A stretch of DNA of 64,000 nt from Cyclobacteriaceae bacterium (GTDB taxonomy: Bacteria > Bacteroidota > Bacteroidia > Cytophagales > Cyclobacteriaceae). Location: the NCBI GenBank assembly GCA_030584025.1, contig CP129487.1:806001-870000 (forward strand), written 5' to 3'. The notes below the pieces were generated by a model. It did not search any database and was not told where the DNA came from. It was given only the letters and a program-made list of their open reading frames with translations. Below are positions 8,515 through 16,640 of this stretch, one piece after another. A program made the translations under genes and the position numbers. The first letter of the stretch is position 1, and every line of letters begins with the position of its first letter.

Positions 8515-8907
8515 TTATTCGTTTATTGTTTTTTCAAGTTCTTTAATAAAATCGACTGTTGGTGGGTAGAGTCTTAAGGCGGTCTCCTCGTCTATGTCAA
8601 AAAAATCGTTATAATCTCCCTTTTGCCTTTTTTCAAACAATTCTGAATAATGTTTTCCAAAGTCACGTCCGATCACTCCGGTTTGTATATACAGCTGTCC
8701 AAATTTTTGTCTGCTACCGGAGTGACTTGAAACTTCGACTTTGTTTTTTGAAAGGAGTGCTCCAACGGCATAGAAACAAGCGTAGTACATTCTGTTAACT
8801 GCGGTATTCCAAAATTTATTTTCAAGCAATACCTTAGTCTCTGCGATAGTTTCGTTTGCTTTTTGTAGCCTGTACTTTATGTAATCTTCAGCACTATAGT
8901 CTCTCAT
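8515..8907 (-). CDS. HEPN-domain protein (toxin-like partner of MNT)
   Basis: 130 residues, of the HEPN family that includes UPF0332. Typical segments are AEDYIKYRLQKANETIAE, AVNRMYYACFYAVGALL and LFEKRQKGDYNDF. An R-x4-H motif (Arg81-DFGK-His86) is present, as in HEPN RNases. It overlaps the upstream nucleotidyltransferase gene by four bases (ATGA), the usual HEPN/MNT arrangement. In studied pairs MNT modifies and silences the HEPN RNase. Here that is inferred. AT-rich, unlike the nos genes. Confidence 0.88.
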   Translation of the reverse strand: MRDYSAEDYIKYRLQKANETIAETKVLLENKFWNTAVNRMYYACFYAVGALLSKNKVEVSSHSGSRQKFGQLYIQTGVIGRDFGKHYSELFEKRQKGDYNDFFDIDEETALRLYPPTVDFIKELEKTINE

Positions 8908-9221
8908 AAGAGTTTACCCTCTCTCATAATGTTTGCATAGAATGGGGTTACTCTATGTTTAGTGCGCCATTCCTTTTCTGAATATACCATTGGGCTAATA
9001 ACTTGCCCGGTTTCGAATTCAAGGTCATAGAGTGGGTAAGTCACACTTTTCTCGACATCAGCTGTAATGTTGTCCTTATTCAAAAGGATAAGTAGATCCC
9101 AATCAGAGTCCGGTCGCATGGTTCCCCGTGCCCGTGAACCATACAGATAAATTTTAGCTGTTGGCTCTTTTTCCAGGACAATTCGTTTTATCTCCTTTAG
9201 TATTTTTTGTTGATCGGGCAT
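8904..9221 (-). CDS. MNT minimal nucleotidyltransferase (antitoxin-like)
   Basis: 105 residues. The nucleotidyltransferase signature GS-x10-DxD is complete: Gly28-Ser29, Asp40, Asp42 within YGSRARGTMRPDSDWD. Family members add AMP to partner HEPN proteins. First gene of the two-gene HEPN/MNT module; translation of the HEPN gene is coupled through an ATGA overlap. Confidence 0.9.
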   Translation of the reverse strand: MPDQQKILKEIKRIVLEKEPTAKIYLYGSRARGTMRPDSDWDLLILLNKDNITADVEKSVTYPLYDLEFETGQVISPMVYSEKEWRTKHRVTPFYANIMREGKLL

Positions 9222-9273
9222 AGCGCAAATTTACTACTTTTTCAGCTTTCCTGAACCCTGTAGTGTGGTTCTG

Positions 9274-9891
9274 TTAGCTATCCCCAACAGTCATTTTATT
9301 ACCCACACTAACAAGAAACATCAAAACGTCTTCAGTCAGGTTTCGTTCCGTTCTCAGCAGGCCCCAATTTCCGTTTATCTCAACGGTCAGGTTCTTAATG
9401 TTCTCCAGTGATTTCATGAGTCCGTGGGGCAGGTGCTTTTTTACCAGGTCGGGGTTTTCTCCAACAACATAATGGTTTTTACTGAAATTCGGGAATTCAG
9501 CAAAATCAATATCGACCTTCGTGAACAGATCAAGTACTTTATCTACAAGCATCTCTTTTCTGATGTAGACTTTGCCCATGTCATGCGGAATGCTGAAAAC
9601 CAGTACAGGTTCCACTTCTTCAATTTCTTTTTCCGTTCTGCGGTGCCTTTTGGTTTCGATAATGGTGAGGTGCTTATCGATTAATACAATGAGAAATGAA
9701 CCATTGTTCCCCTTCACTTCAATCACTTTATGGATGTACAGGCTTCTGTATTTTTTCAATTCCTCAAATCTTGATAGAAGCTTAAGTCCGGTGGTGGTGT
9801 CTTTTCTTTTTAGTTCAAACTGGTGCTGAATATTTTTAAGGGTTGACTCGAATAGGTTTTCAGTTGAGGGGTCAAGGGGTTTGTAATCCAT
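9274..9891 (-). CDS. Hypothetical cytoplasmic protein
   Basis: 205 residues, not recognised. No signal peptide or membrane segment. The N-terminal half is charged and helical (KNIQHQFELKRKD, SRFEELKKYRSLYIHKV). The middle has beta-like strands (GSFLIVLIDKHLTIIETK), then KRHRRTEKEIEEVEPVLVF. No catalytic motif seen. It lies in the AT-rich minus-strand block next to the HEPN/MNT pair, 52 bp from MNT. The frame is long and its start MDYKPLDP is plausible, so the gene is probably real. Confidence 0.65.
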   Translation of the reverse strand: MDYKPLDPSTENLFESTLKNIQHQFELKRKDTTTGLKLLSRFEELKKYRSLYIHKVIEVKGNNGSFLIVLIDKHLTIIETKRHRRTEKEIEEVEPVLVFSIPHDMGKVYIRKEMLVDKVLDLFTKVDIDFAEFPNFSKNHYVVGENPDLVKKHLPHGLMKSLENIKNLTVEINGNWGLLRTERNLTEDVLMFLVSVGNKMTVGDS

Positions 9892-9949
9892 TAAAGATTT
9901 GTTTAATACTTTTGTTGTGGAACAAGTGTACCAATATCGGCCACCGTTT

Positions 9950-10189
9950 TCACCAGATGGTTAATAAAATTAAAACACTGATGAAAAGTCCAAGTGCAGC
10001 ATAGTAAAAATGCTTATGAATCGCTTTTTTATCAAGTTGGGCGAAAAAGCCGAATAGTAGATTCATCGCTAACAGGATAATGAAAACCAAAGACGAAATG
10101 ATTATGCTTTTGTCACTGTCTGAGTTGTATTCGTAACGTACAACTAAAAACAACAGTATTGCATTTATTCCATATATCAATTTTTCCAT
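9950..10189 (-). CDS. Small membrane protein, unknown
   Basis: 79 residues made almost entirely of three hydrophobic segments (about 5-20, 29-50, 62-78) separated by short charged loops (RYEYNSDSDKS, AQLDKKAIHKH). No family recognised. It follows the secreted protein upstream by seven bases and is likely co-transcribed with it. Confidence 0.6.
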   Translation of the reverse strand: MEKLIYGINAILLFLVVRYEYNSDSDKSIIISSLVFIILLAMNLLFGFFAQLDKKAIHKHFYYAALGLFISVLILLTIW

Positions 10190-10196
10190 TCTCTAT

Positions 10197-10979
10197 TCAA
10201 TTCCACCATTCTGTTAGTTCTTGTTTCTGAGCTTCGATATTTCTATAGAGCCAGGCCTGTTGGTAAATCGCCCATCCTTTGTCTAAGTATTTGTTGCTTG
10301 GAGAAAATTCAGCCGCACCTACATCAAAATCCTGGTTAGCAAGTGGAACCCGGAAGTCACCCCAATTGCAGGAAAGCGTTTGTCTTGTTTTGTAACTTAC
10401 CCAAGTACCTATAAAAGCGTTATTCATATAGCTATCAGCTCCAGATTCGATTTGGTCATATTGAATTCTATTGCTTGAATCGAGGTACCATTTAGTGTAA
10501 AGAGTTCCCTCAAACCTTCCTCCTTCAGGCTGCTTTTTACTTTCCTCAAACCTGTATTTGGCAATAAGTACCCCTTGCGCAAGGATATTGCTGTCTGCGT
10601 ATATATTGTCAACACCAAGATGATGTTTTTTGAATGTATTGATTTGAAATAATTTAATAGTTCCCGAAAAATCCCTGACGAGGTTGTTTCGTAGTGATTT
10701 ACCTTTCACGGTGTAGGTGTTTGAGTCAGTCTTAAGAACTTCAAGAAACTTGATTCTGATTCTTTCATGTTCAGCGCCAATAATGCCTACGATTAGATGA
10801 TTTTTAGTTGTATTCCAGGTTGATGAAAAGTCATACTGGTTATACTGTGATATTATGTTATCAGGATTAAGTTCGTCTTCTGGTAAAAACTTATTTATAA
10901 AATCAGAGTAATTTTGAGATAATCCCCTCAAAGATATGAATAGTAGTATGACCAATAGTCTATTCATTTTGCAGTTCAA
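10197..10979 (-). CDS. Secreted protein, unknown
   Basis: 260 residues with a Sec signal (MNRLLVILLFISLRGLSQ, if started at the second Met). Mature part is rich in Trp, Tyr and Asn: SSTWNTTKNHLIVG, GGRFEGTLYTKWYLD, SCNWGDFRVPLANQDFDVGAAEFSPSNKYLDKG. It resembles exported Bacteroidota proteins of unknown role; no catalytic motif is visible. The last part (YQQAWLYRNIEAQKQELTEWW) is probably helical. Seven bases from the following membrane gene. Confidence 0.65.
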   Translation of the reverse strand: MNCKMNRLLVILLFISLRGLSQNYSDFINKFLPEDELNPDNIISQYNQYDFSSTWNTTKNHLIVGIIGAEHERIRIKFLEVLKTDSNTYTVKGKSLRNNLVRDFSGTIKLFQINTFKKHHLGVDNIYADSNILAQGVLIAKYRFEESKKQPEGGRFEGTLYTKWYLDSSNRIQYDQIESGADSYMNNAFIGTWVSYKTRQTLSCNWGDFRVPLANQDFDVGAAEFSPSNKYLDKGWAIYQQAWLYRNIEAQKQELTEWWN

Positions 10980-10986
10980 TTATTTT

Positions 10987-11030
10987 GTTGTTGGTGAAGA
11001 ACCTGACTGCCGCAGGCAGGCACCAACAAC
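10987..11030. repeat. Perfect inverted repeat between accessory genes
   Basis: GTTGTTGGTG (10987-10996) and CACCAACAAC (11021-11030) are exact complements. They enclose a second hairpin CTGCC (11007-11011) / GGCAG (11015-11019). The element lies in the linker between two accessory genes. A different GC-rich hairpin occupies the next linker (11621-11637). Confidence 0.75.
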
Positions 11031-11056
11031 GGCTGAGTTGTCAAGTCCTTTCACAA

Positions 11057-11590
11057 TTATATAAGTATCACTTTATATTTTTGATTCGTTAAAATCCATA
11101 TTGAAGAAAATACGATTATCAATAGTAATGTTGTCAATATGAATTTCCTGTTGTAATTCTCTCTTTTGGATGTTTTATATGTTAACAAAAAGTGTAGAGA
11201 GGTAAACAGTATTGGAAGAGTAAATAAGCCAATATTTAAATATATGCCAATTCTGCCTAAGTCATTTGGGTTTCTGAAGTTCATAACCCCTGACAGCAAT
11301 TCTAAATAAAAGCACGATAACAGAAAAGGGTAAAGATTCTTATTGGAATTTTGCTTTATTAGTAGATAGAAAATAATCGCTTGAAGAAGTGTTATTAGTG
11401 GTCCTACACAACTAATAACTGTGTAGTGCCAATCCTTGGTATATTTTCCTGCAATGGGATATGCGGTGTTTAAAGTCATTCTCATTTCATATCCGAGAAA
11501 TTCTCCCATTGTCCAATGCGTAAGTTCATGAATTAAAAATGTGAATACAACAGCTAAAAGTGAGTACAGAATATATTTATATGTCCACAT
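11057..11590 (-). CDS. M50-like membrane metalloprotease-fold protein
   Basis: 177 residues with about five membrane segments. HELTH (His21, Glu22, His25) in the first segment is an HExxH zinc motif, and RNPNDLGR (107-110) further on resembles the second motif of site-2 proteases (NPxDG). The total length is short and no PDZ or CBS domain is present. Proteolytic activity is therefore likely but not certain. No substrate is suggested by the neighbours. Confidence 0.72.
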   Translation of the reverse strand: MWTYKYILYSLLAVVFTFLIHELTHWTMGEFLGYEMRMTLNTAYPIAGKYTKDWHYTVISCVGPLITLLQAIIFYLLIKQNSNKNLYPFLLSCFYLELLSGVMNFRNPNDLGRIGIYLNIGLFTLPILFTSLHFLLTYKTSKRENYNRKFILTTLLLIIVFSSIWILTNQKYKVILI

Positions 11591-11620
11591 ATCTTAAATA
11601 AAAAAACTTGCTGGCACTAC

Positions 11621-11637
11621 GGGCGACTGTGTCGCCC
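11621..11637. repeat. GC-rich hairpin in AT-rich linker
   Basis: GGGCGAC-TGT-GTCGCCC is a perfect 7-bp stem in a 101-bp gap. Its surroundings also carry TTGCTGGCAC on the left and GTGTTGGCGGCAG on the right, which are partly complementary. The GC content contrasts with the AT-rich flanks. On the minus strand it could end transcription of the upstream lipoprotein gene. Confidence 0.6.
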
Positions 11638-11691
11638 GCCATTAAACAAACCGGGTGTTGGCGGCAGTTTTTACCTAATCAATTACTTTTT

Positions 11692-12393
11692 CTATTTTTC
11701 TAAAGATACTATTACTTTATAGTCCTCAGCTTTGTATTTCTTGCTTATATCGGGATAAGGAGTAATGTCTAGCAACTTATATGTCATTCCGTTTATTAGT
11801 GTGTCTCTCTTAAGTTCTGGTGATATATCAATTGTTGCTAAGTCAAATGTATGTTCTGTATTTCCGTCAACAATTAAATGAAATCTTGCAGCAGCATACC
11901 CTGACCAAATACAATCAGCACCTTTAGGGCATCGCGACTCATTAATTAGATAGCCCTGTAATCGAATTCCAGTTTCAAAGTCAAAGTATAGATCATTTAC
12001 TCCTAAAATAACTTCATTGTTCTCCTTGTCGGATTTTATGCTAAACCTTTGATAAATCTTTGTTGGATTTTCCGGAATAACTGTCAAGTCGGAAATTTCA
12101 ATTTTATCTTTGTCAATAAATGTTAAATCATGTATTGTTTCTCCTTCATTGTCACCGATAAAGTCAATTGCGATTTTATTGTCAAATAACCGGTAGTTGA
12201 AATTCTCATACCGTTCGTAGTTTTTAGAGTAAAGGCCAAATCTGCCTTCATTTTTTGAGTAAAATTCTAGGAATTGTAACCCAAAACTCTCGGTATCAAT
12301 CCACTCTCCACTTAACTCAAAAGTTGTTTCCTCGTCTGAACAACTTATTAGTCCAAGCAGTAATATAAGTCCGAATACTTTTTTAGTTTTCAT
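11692..12393 (-). CDS. Lipoprotein with CxxxxxC-W motif, unknown
   Basis: 233 residues; lipobox LISC gives lipidated Cys18. The N-terminal part (LSGEWIDTES, then alternating strands) looks like a lipocalin-type beta domain. The C-terminal part has ESRCPKGADCIWSG (Cys155, Cys161), a short motif seen in a set of exported proteins of unknown function. Last accessory gene before the regulator. No role inferred. Confidence 0.65.
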   Translation of the reverse strand: MKTKKVFGLILLLGLISCSDEETTFELSGEWIDTESFGLQFLEFYSKNEGRFGLYSKNYERYENFNYRLFDNKIAIDFIGDNEGETIHDLTFIDKDKIEISDLTVIPENPTKIYQRFSIKSDKENNEVILGVNDLYFDFETGIRLQGYLINESRCPKGADCIWSGYAAARFHLIVDGNTEHTFDLATIDISPELKRDTLINGMTYKLLDITPYPDISKKYKAEDYKVIVSLEK

Positions 12394-12490
12394 AAATTAG
12401 CCTTTTATTCCGTTAGACACACATTTTCTTCATTTTGTTGTAATGACTAAATTTTTTGGTCTAACTGATAAAATTGCGGCCAACTTTAAA

Positions 12491-12509
12491 ATATATTCAT
12501 TGAATATAT
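12491..12509. promoter_or_regulatory. 19-bp AT palindrome upstream of lipoprotein gene
   Basis: ATATATTCA-T-TGAATATAT is a perfect inverted repeat with one central base, about 100 bp upstream of the lipoprotein start and about 45 bp beyond the end of the Crp-type gene. It could be an operator. Low complexity makes a chance origin possible. Confidence 0.35.
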
Positions 12510-12553
12510 ATCAAATATCCCAACATCGCAACGCCAACTCTTTACGGTAATAC

Positions 12554-13180
12554 TTAAAATAGAATTTTATGCCCCTCCAGCTTTAGTTTTCCACCTTGCT
12601 CCATTTTTTTTACAGTGCGGATTACCGTTTCCACGCGCAGGCTGGTCATGTCGGCTAGTTGCTGGCGGGTGTAGGGAATGATGATTTTGGTGCCGTTACC
12701 ATCAGGCTGGATTTTAGATTTCAGGTAGGTTAAAATGGTGGTAAGCCGGTGCTCGGGTGTGTGGGAGGAAATCTCCGTAAGGATCATGGATTTGTACTGA
12801 AGCCGGTTGCAGAGTACGTGGTTCAGCTTCAGGTGAATGTCGAAGTTGTGTTTGAGTAATTCCAGAAAATCAGGTTTGGCTAACCGCCACACTTTGCCGG
12901 GCGTAAGGGCAATGGCTGTGCTGGGGTAGGGGAAGTTGCCAAACAACGGGGGTTCACCAAAGCTTTCGCCCGCATGAAAAATGCCCTGCGTAAATTCCTG
13001 CCCTTCGTGATTGAGGATATACATGCGCACTTCGCCTTCTTCTACTTGGAAATAGTCGTTGGCCGGGGTGCCTTCTTCAAACAGCACCTGGTCTTTGCGC
13101 ATGCGCACCAATCGCGCCTTGTATTGCTCCAGAAGTTTAGCAGGAATCAACTTTTTCTTTTTTGCAGGAAAAGTAGGCAT
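12554..13180 (-). CDS. Crp/Fnr-family transcription regulator
   Basis: 208 residues: cyclic-nucleotide-binding-type beta-roll (about 25-120, with FEEGTPANDYFQVEEGEVRM and GESFGEPPLFGNFPYPSTA), then a winged helix (about 150-208). The recognition helix reads LRVETVIRTVKKM; the Glu and the Arg four positions later match the residues that read TGA half-sites in Crp and Fnr. Only one Cys is present, so no Fnr-type Fe-S cluster. A TGA-N6-TCA palindrome sits 19 bp upstream of its start, suggesting autoregulation. It follows the ric-nrdJ genes on the same strand. Confidence 0.9.
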   Translation of the reverse strand: MPTFPAKKKKLIPAKLLEQYKARLVRMRKDQVLFEEGTPANDYFQVEEGEVRMYILNHEGQEFTQGIFHAGESFGEPPLFGNFPYPSTAIALTPGKVWRLAKPDFLELLKHNFDIHLKLNHVLCNRLQYKSMILTEISSHTPEHRLTTILTYLKSKIQPDGNGTKIIIPYTRQQLADMTSLRVETVIRTVKKMEQGGKLKLEGHKILF

Positions 13181-13198
13181 AGCCGGGAATTAAATTCC

Positions 13199-13210
13199 TG
13201 ATGAATGTCA
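13199..13210 (-). promoter_or_regulatory. TGA-N6-TCA site upstream of crp-type gene
   Basis: CTGA-TGAATG-TCAG, 19-30 bp before the regulator start codon. It is too close to the start for class I or II activation from the geometry seen at the other sites in this window, so repression or chance is more likely. Confidence 0.35.
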
Positions 13211-13255
13211 GTTAAAAAGTTGTGTTGTGGCCTTGTATACTAAACTTTCTGAAGC

Positions 13256-13325
13256 CTCAGCGATTTCTGCGTATTTCTCTGTGGCTCTCTGCGGTAGAAA
13301 ATTTAAAACCGCAGAGGGCGCTGAG
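13256..13325. repeat. Palindromic intergenic repeat (CTCTGCGG type)
   Basis: CTCTGCGGT (13287-13295) pairs perfectly with ACCGCAGAG (13308-13316) across a 12-base loop. CTCAGCG (13256-13262) pairs with CGCTGAG (13319-13325) outside it. Further GCGGAGGGCCGCAGAG units follow to about 13350. It fills the gap between nrdJ and the regulator gene and probably forms a strong hairpin after the nrdJ stop. Confidence 0.75.
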
Positions 13326-13355
13326 AAATTTACGCGGAGGGCCGCAGAGTTTTCC

Positions 13356-15206
13356 TTAAACTACCTGGCACGCACCGCCTGCACAAGCTGCTTCGGCTTT
13401 GTGGTCGGTTTCGTCATCGGTTTCGTACACGTTTTTCAGGTCGATGGTTTTCAGGCTCTTCTCCAGTTCTCTGAATTTTTCTTCGGTGATGTCTTCAAAC
13501 GGTGCCTGCTTGTAGTTGCCGGTATCGTAGGGCAATACGCTTAAACCATTGTACGAAGCTTTGTTTTCCCACATCCATTCGCCTACGCGTTCCCAATCCC
13601 CATCTTCAATGGAAACCGTAGCTGAAACATTATTGGCGTTGCTGCCTCTGCGGAAACCTTTGCGTACCCATTCTTCATTGAATTTTTTGATGCGTTCCAG
13701 TAAGTCCATCACATTTTCGGTTCGCAGTATACTTCCCTCAGGTGCTTTTTGTGGTATGCAGATGATGGCCTGTTTGCTGTTGAGCAAATCATCTTCCAAT
13801 AATTCAGGATGCGCAATGCGCAGGTATTCATACAGCGCTTCATTTTTCCCGATGCGTATGCGCCTGATGTAATAATCATTATGCCAGGCATGAATACCGG
13901 ATGATGTGCCCAACACCAATGATGAAGTACCAGAAGGTTTAATGGTGGTTGTGCGTGCGGCAAACTGTATCCCGATCTTAGCCGAAACTTCCAGGTTCAC
14001 GCGCTTTACTTCCTGTGCTGCCTCATTCAAGTCAAGTTTTTGTACGGCACCGCTGGCAATGCCGGTCATGCCTACACCAATCAGGGCATCCTGCTCAGTG
14101 GTATTCTTCCACACTTCGCGCAGGTAGTGAAAGTTGGTGAAGCCAGCCTGTAACGTGCCGAGGTAGGCAGCCGCACGTGCACGGGCGTTGAGTTCGTCTT
14201 GTGAATACACATCCGATACGTTCACTTCGCACAGGTTACAAAACTGAAACGGCCGAAGGGCAATTTCACAGCAGGGATTGGTACCCCAGTCTACATCGTT
14301 GGTAAAATAAAAACCGGGCTCGCCTGAGCCTGACAGTTCAATCTTCTTCCACAAGTCGAAGAATTCTTCACGCGAAATGTTGTCGCGCTGCAGCACTACG
14401 CTGTTGTTAGCGCGACCGCGTTGTTCGTTCAGTTCCCACCAGTTGCCGTACTTGCAGGTGAGCATTTCTTCATCGCCATGTGAGAAGAGCGCAATCATCG
14501 CTGACCTTCGGATACCACCAGCCAACACCGCGTTGGCGAGGTGGCACATCAAATCATGACATTCAAGTGGCGTGAGTTTTTCACCGTTTTCTTTTCGGTC
14601 GAGTAAGGCCTGCACGTGTGCAATACAAATCTTGAGGGGTTCCGGTCCCGGTGCTTTTCCACCAGCCGTTACCAATCGTGCTCCCTTTGGGCGGATGTCG
14701 GAGTAATCAAAATCAGGAATGTATTCGCTGATGCCGAAGTAGCCTTTCAGTAAGACTTTTACCGCATCGGCCCAGCCTTCGAGGCTATCGCCAATTAAAA
14801 ACCTTCTGCGCTTTTCTGCTTTTTGTATGGGCGGAAGTTTATCAACGTGGTGATACTGTACGGAATAACCAACACCGGTTCCACCCAACAGCAAGAACAT
14901 CGTTTCCGAAAATGCACGAATGTCATCTACCGGAAGGTAAGCACAATTGTAAATGCGCGAGTTGTTTCGGGCGATGGCAGTGCCGGCAAACTGCATGGCA
15001 CGCATGGAGGGCAATACTTTTTTCTGCCGAACCCATTTCATCACGTCAATAATTTCTTCGTATTGAAATGGATACTTCTCCGCCATCATGTGCTGGTAGC
15101 GATCACAGATTTCATCCCACGTTTCCCTGCGCTTTAGCTCGGGCAGGTAACGCGCATATTTCATGTAGATGATGATGTCGCTAAGTATTTCCTGATTCAG
15201 TTGCAT
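13356..15206 (-). CDS. nrdJ: Adenosylcobalamin-dependent ribonucleotide reductase (class II)
   Basis: 616 residues. Class II enzyme making dNTPs without oxygen, using coenzyme B12. Active-site features: YNCAYLP (Cys88), the N-x-C-x-E motif at Asn310-Pro-Cys312-Cys-Glu314, and a C-terminal redox pair CAGGAC (Cys608, Cys613). LLGGTGVGYSVQ and PSGTSSLVLG are typical of the barrel. The length and lack of an R2 partner fit the monomeric triphosphate-reductase type. It follows ric with one base between the genes, so the two form an operon headed by a TGA-N6-TCA promoter. No cobalamin riboswitch is evident upstream. Confidence 0.92.
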   Translation of the reverse strand: MQLNQEILSDIIIYMKYARYLPELKRRETWDEICDRYQHMMAEKYPFQYEEIIDVMKWVRQKKVLPSMRAMQFAGTAIARNNSRIYNCAYLPVDDIRAFSETMFLLLGGTGVGYSVQYHHVDKLPPIQKAEKRRRFLIGDSLEGWADAVKVLLKGYFGISEYIPDFDYSDIRPKGARLVTAGGKAPGPEPLKICIAHVQALLDRKENGEKLTPLECHDLMCHLANAVLAGGIRRSAMIALFSHGDEEMLTCKYGNWWELNEQRGRANNSVVLQRDNISREEFFDLWKKIELSGSGEPGFYFTNDVDWGTNPCCEIALRPFQFCNLCEVNVSDVYSQDELNARARAAAYLGTLQAGFTNFHYLREVWKNTTEQDALIGVGMTGIASGAVQKLDLNEAAQEVKRVNLEVSAKIGIQFAARTTTIKPSGTSSLVLGTSSGIHAWHNDYYIRRIRIGKNEALYEYLRIAHPELLEDDLLNSKQAIICIPQKAPEGSILRTENVMDLLERIKKFNEEWVRKGFRRGSNANNVSATVSIEDGDWERVGEWMWENKASYNGLSVLPYDTGNYKQAPFEDITEEKFRELEKSLKTIDLKNVYETDDETDHKAEAACAGGACQVV

Positions 15207-15207
15207 A

Positions 15208-15945
15208 TCAGTTTACAGAGTAAGCAGTTGCCAAACGTTCTTTTACTTTTGCAAACAATACGTTGTTTTCGAGGTGTATATGTTGCATCAGATCCTGATC
15301 GAATTCTTCCAGTCGCCTGTATGTAACGCGGTAAGTAGGGCACGCAGAAGCGGGAGGTGTGTAGCTGCTGGTAAGGGTTCTGATTTTTTTGATCAGGTTG
15401 CCAGCGTGGTCGTGTTCGTCTTCCATGACCTTCATGGGGGCCATCAGGTGCGAGGGTATGGGTGTTGCGTCAACGGGAATACGGGTTTCTTCATACAAGC
15501 GTTTAATGGCAGGGAAAAGCACCACTTCTTCTTTTTCCATGTGCAGCAACAGTTCTTCAGCAAGTTCAGTGAAGGTATCGCGCAGGGTTAGCAAGTAGGT
15601 GTCACGATCACCGTGTGCTTCGCATACTTTGGCAATCAGCTCGTAAAGTTGTGGAATGCTTCTGCGTACAAAGCCGTGATGGTGTTGCACGATGAAATCG
15701 GCCAGCAGGGTAGGCTCCCACGTATCGAAGCGAATGGTGCCAGGCATGCTGTTGGTTTCAGAGCTGAAAAGCTCCGTCATAACCTTATCCGGATTTACAC
15801 CGGCTTTTTCACAGGCTTCCCGAAAAGGCCTTTTTCCGCCACAGCAAAAATCAATTTGGTATTTATTGAAGACATGTGCAGCTGAAGGGTGTTGAAGTGC
15901 TATTTCCGCTACAGTCATTTGATCGAAATTCATGGTTGTATTCAT
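15208..15945 (-). CDS. ric: RIC/ScdA/YtfE-type iron-sulfur cluster repair protein
   Basis: 245 residues. N-terminal ScdA_N domain (about 8-60) with the paired cysteines FCCGGKRPF (Cys34, Cys35), then a hemerythrin-like four-helix bundle whose iron ligands lie in VQHHHGFV, HMEKEEVVLFPAIK, EDEHDHAG and HIHLENNVLF. The family repairs Fe-S clusters damaged by NO or oxidants with a di-iron centre. The start is either ATG at 15945 or the second Met four codons on. It leads an operon with nrdJ, in keeping with life under low oxygen and NO. Confidence 0.94.
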   Translation of the reverse strand: MNTTMNFDQMTVAEIALQHPSAAHVFNKYQIDFCCGGKRPFREACEKAGVNPDKVMTELFSSETNSMPGTIRFDTWEPTLLADFIVQHHHGFVRRSIPQLYELIAKVCEAHGDRDTYLLTLRDTFTELAEELLLHMEKEEVVLFPAIKRLYEETRIPVDATPIPSHLMAPMKVMEDEHDHAGNLIKKIRTLTSSYTPPASACPTYRVTYRRLEEFDQDLMQHIHLENNVLFAKVKERLATAYSVN

Positions 15946-15969
15946 GGTTATTTATATGATTGGTGAGCT

Positions 15970-16012
15970 TAAAACTAGGCCCATTAAAAGTAGCGCGCTA
16001 TGACTTCAATCA
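15970..16012 (-). promoter_or_regulatory. ric-nrdJ promoter with TGA-N6-TCA activator site
   Basis: On the minus strand, a site TGA-TTGAAG-TCA (16001-16012) lies 33 bp, centre to centre, upstream of TAGTTTTA (15970-15977), close to the Bacteroidota -7 consensus TAnnTTTG. That places the site near -42, the class II position for Crp/Fnr proteins. The geometry is the same at 19508 and 40194. Confidence 0.55.
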
Positions 16013-16105
16013 TACTTGAAAGCGATTTTTAGCCCTCAGGGTTGGGAAGCTTCAGCTGAAGGGGACAATAAGAGAATGCTGTTATTTTCGTAAGTTCGTA
16101 ACCCT

Positions 16106-16576
16106 ATGGATTTACTTTGGACGGTTATTGCCTCGTGTTTCATGATTGCCGGTATTGTTGGCAGCGTGGTTCCGTTTTTGCCAGGGCCACCGTTGAGTTA
16201 TGTTGGAATGCTCATACTGCAGTTGCGTGAAACAACAGCGTTCAGTACCAAATTTTTGCTCATCTGGTTAGCGATCGTGATTGTAATAGTGGTTCTCGAT
16301 TACCTGGTGCCCGTGTATGGAACCAAAAAATTTGGTGGCAGCAAGTACGGCATGTGGGGCTGTACCATTGGGTTGATTGCCGGCTTTTGGTTCGGACCGA
16401 TTGGCATCATTGCCGGACCATTTGTTGGAGCTTTTGTTGGCGAGTTGCTGGCCAACAATGAATCTGATCGCGCATTGAAAGCTGCGCTGGGTTCCTTTAT
16501 CGGATTTCTTTTCAGCACTTTATTAAAATTAGTGACCTGCCTCGTGATGGGCTGGTATTTTATTAAGGCGTTGTGA
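16106..16576 (+). CDS. DUF456 family membrane protein
   Basis: 156 residues with about four to five membrane segments, rich in Gly: AGIVGSVVPFLPGPPLSYVG at the start, then DYLVPVYGTKKFGGSKYG and AGPFVGAFVGELL. These are the hallmarks of the DUF456 family (function unknown; small inner-membrane proteins). Single gene followed by a perfect hairpin. Confidence 0.85.
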   Translation: MDLLWTVIASCFMIAGIVGSVVPFLPGPPLSYVGMLILQLRETTAFSTKFLLIWLAIVIVIVVLDYLVPVYGTKKFGGSKYGMWGCTIGLIAGFWFGPIGIIAGPFVGAFVGELLANNESDRALKAALGSFIGFLFSTLLKLVTCLVMGWYFIKAL

Positions 16577-16577
16577 T

Positions 16578-16605
16578 CCCTTGTCTGTGTCAACACAGAC
16601 AAGGG
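16578..16605 (+). terminator. Perfect 12-bp hairpin
   Basis: CCCTTGTCTGTG-TCAA-CACAGACAAGGG, directly after the DUF456 stop. A strong stem without a T tail (TAATTGAAAT follows), so termination efficiency is uncertain; it may instead protect the mRNA end. Confidence 0.65.
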
Positions 16606-16640
16606 TAATTGAAATAAAATATCAATCGAACTAAATACCC

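Noticed and set aside
10987..11671. Integron cassette array with attC sites
   Set aside because: The two linkers do not share a consistent attC core, other linkers lack one, and there is no integrase; kept only as a weak idea in the findings.
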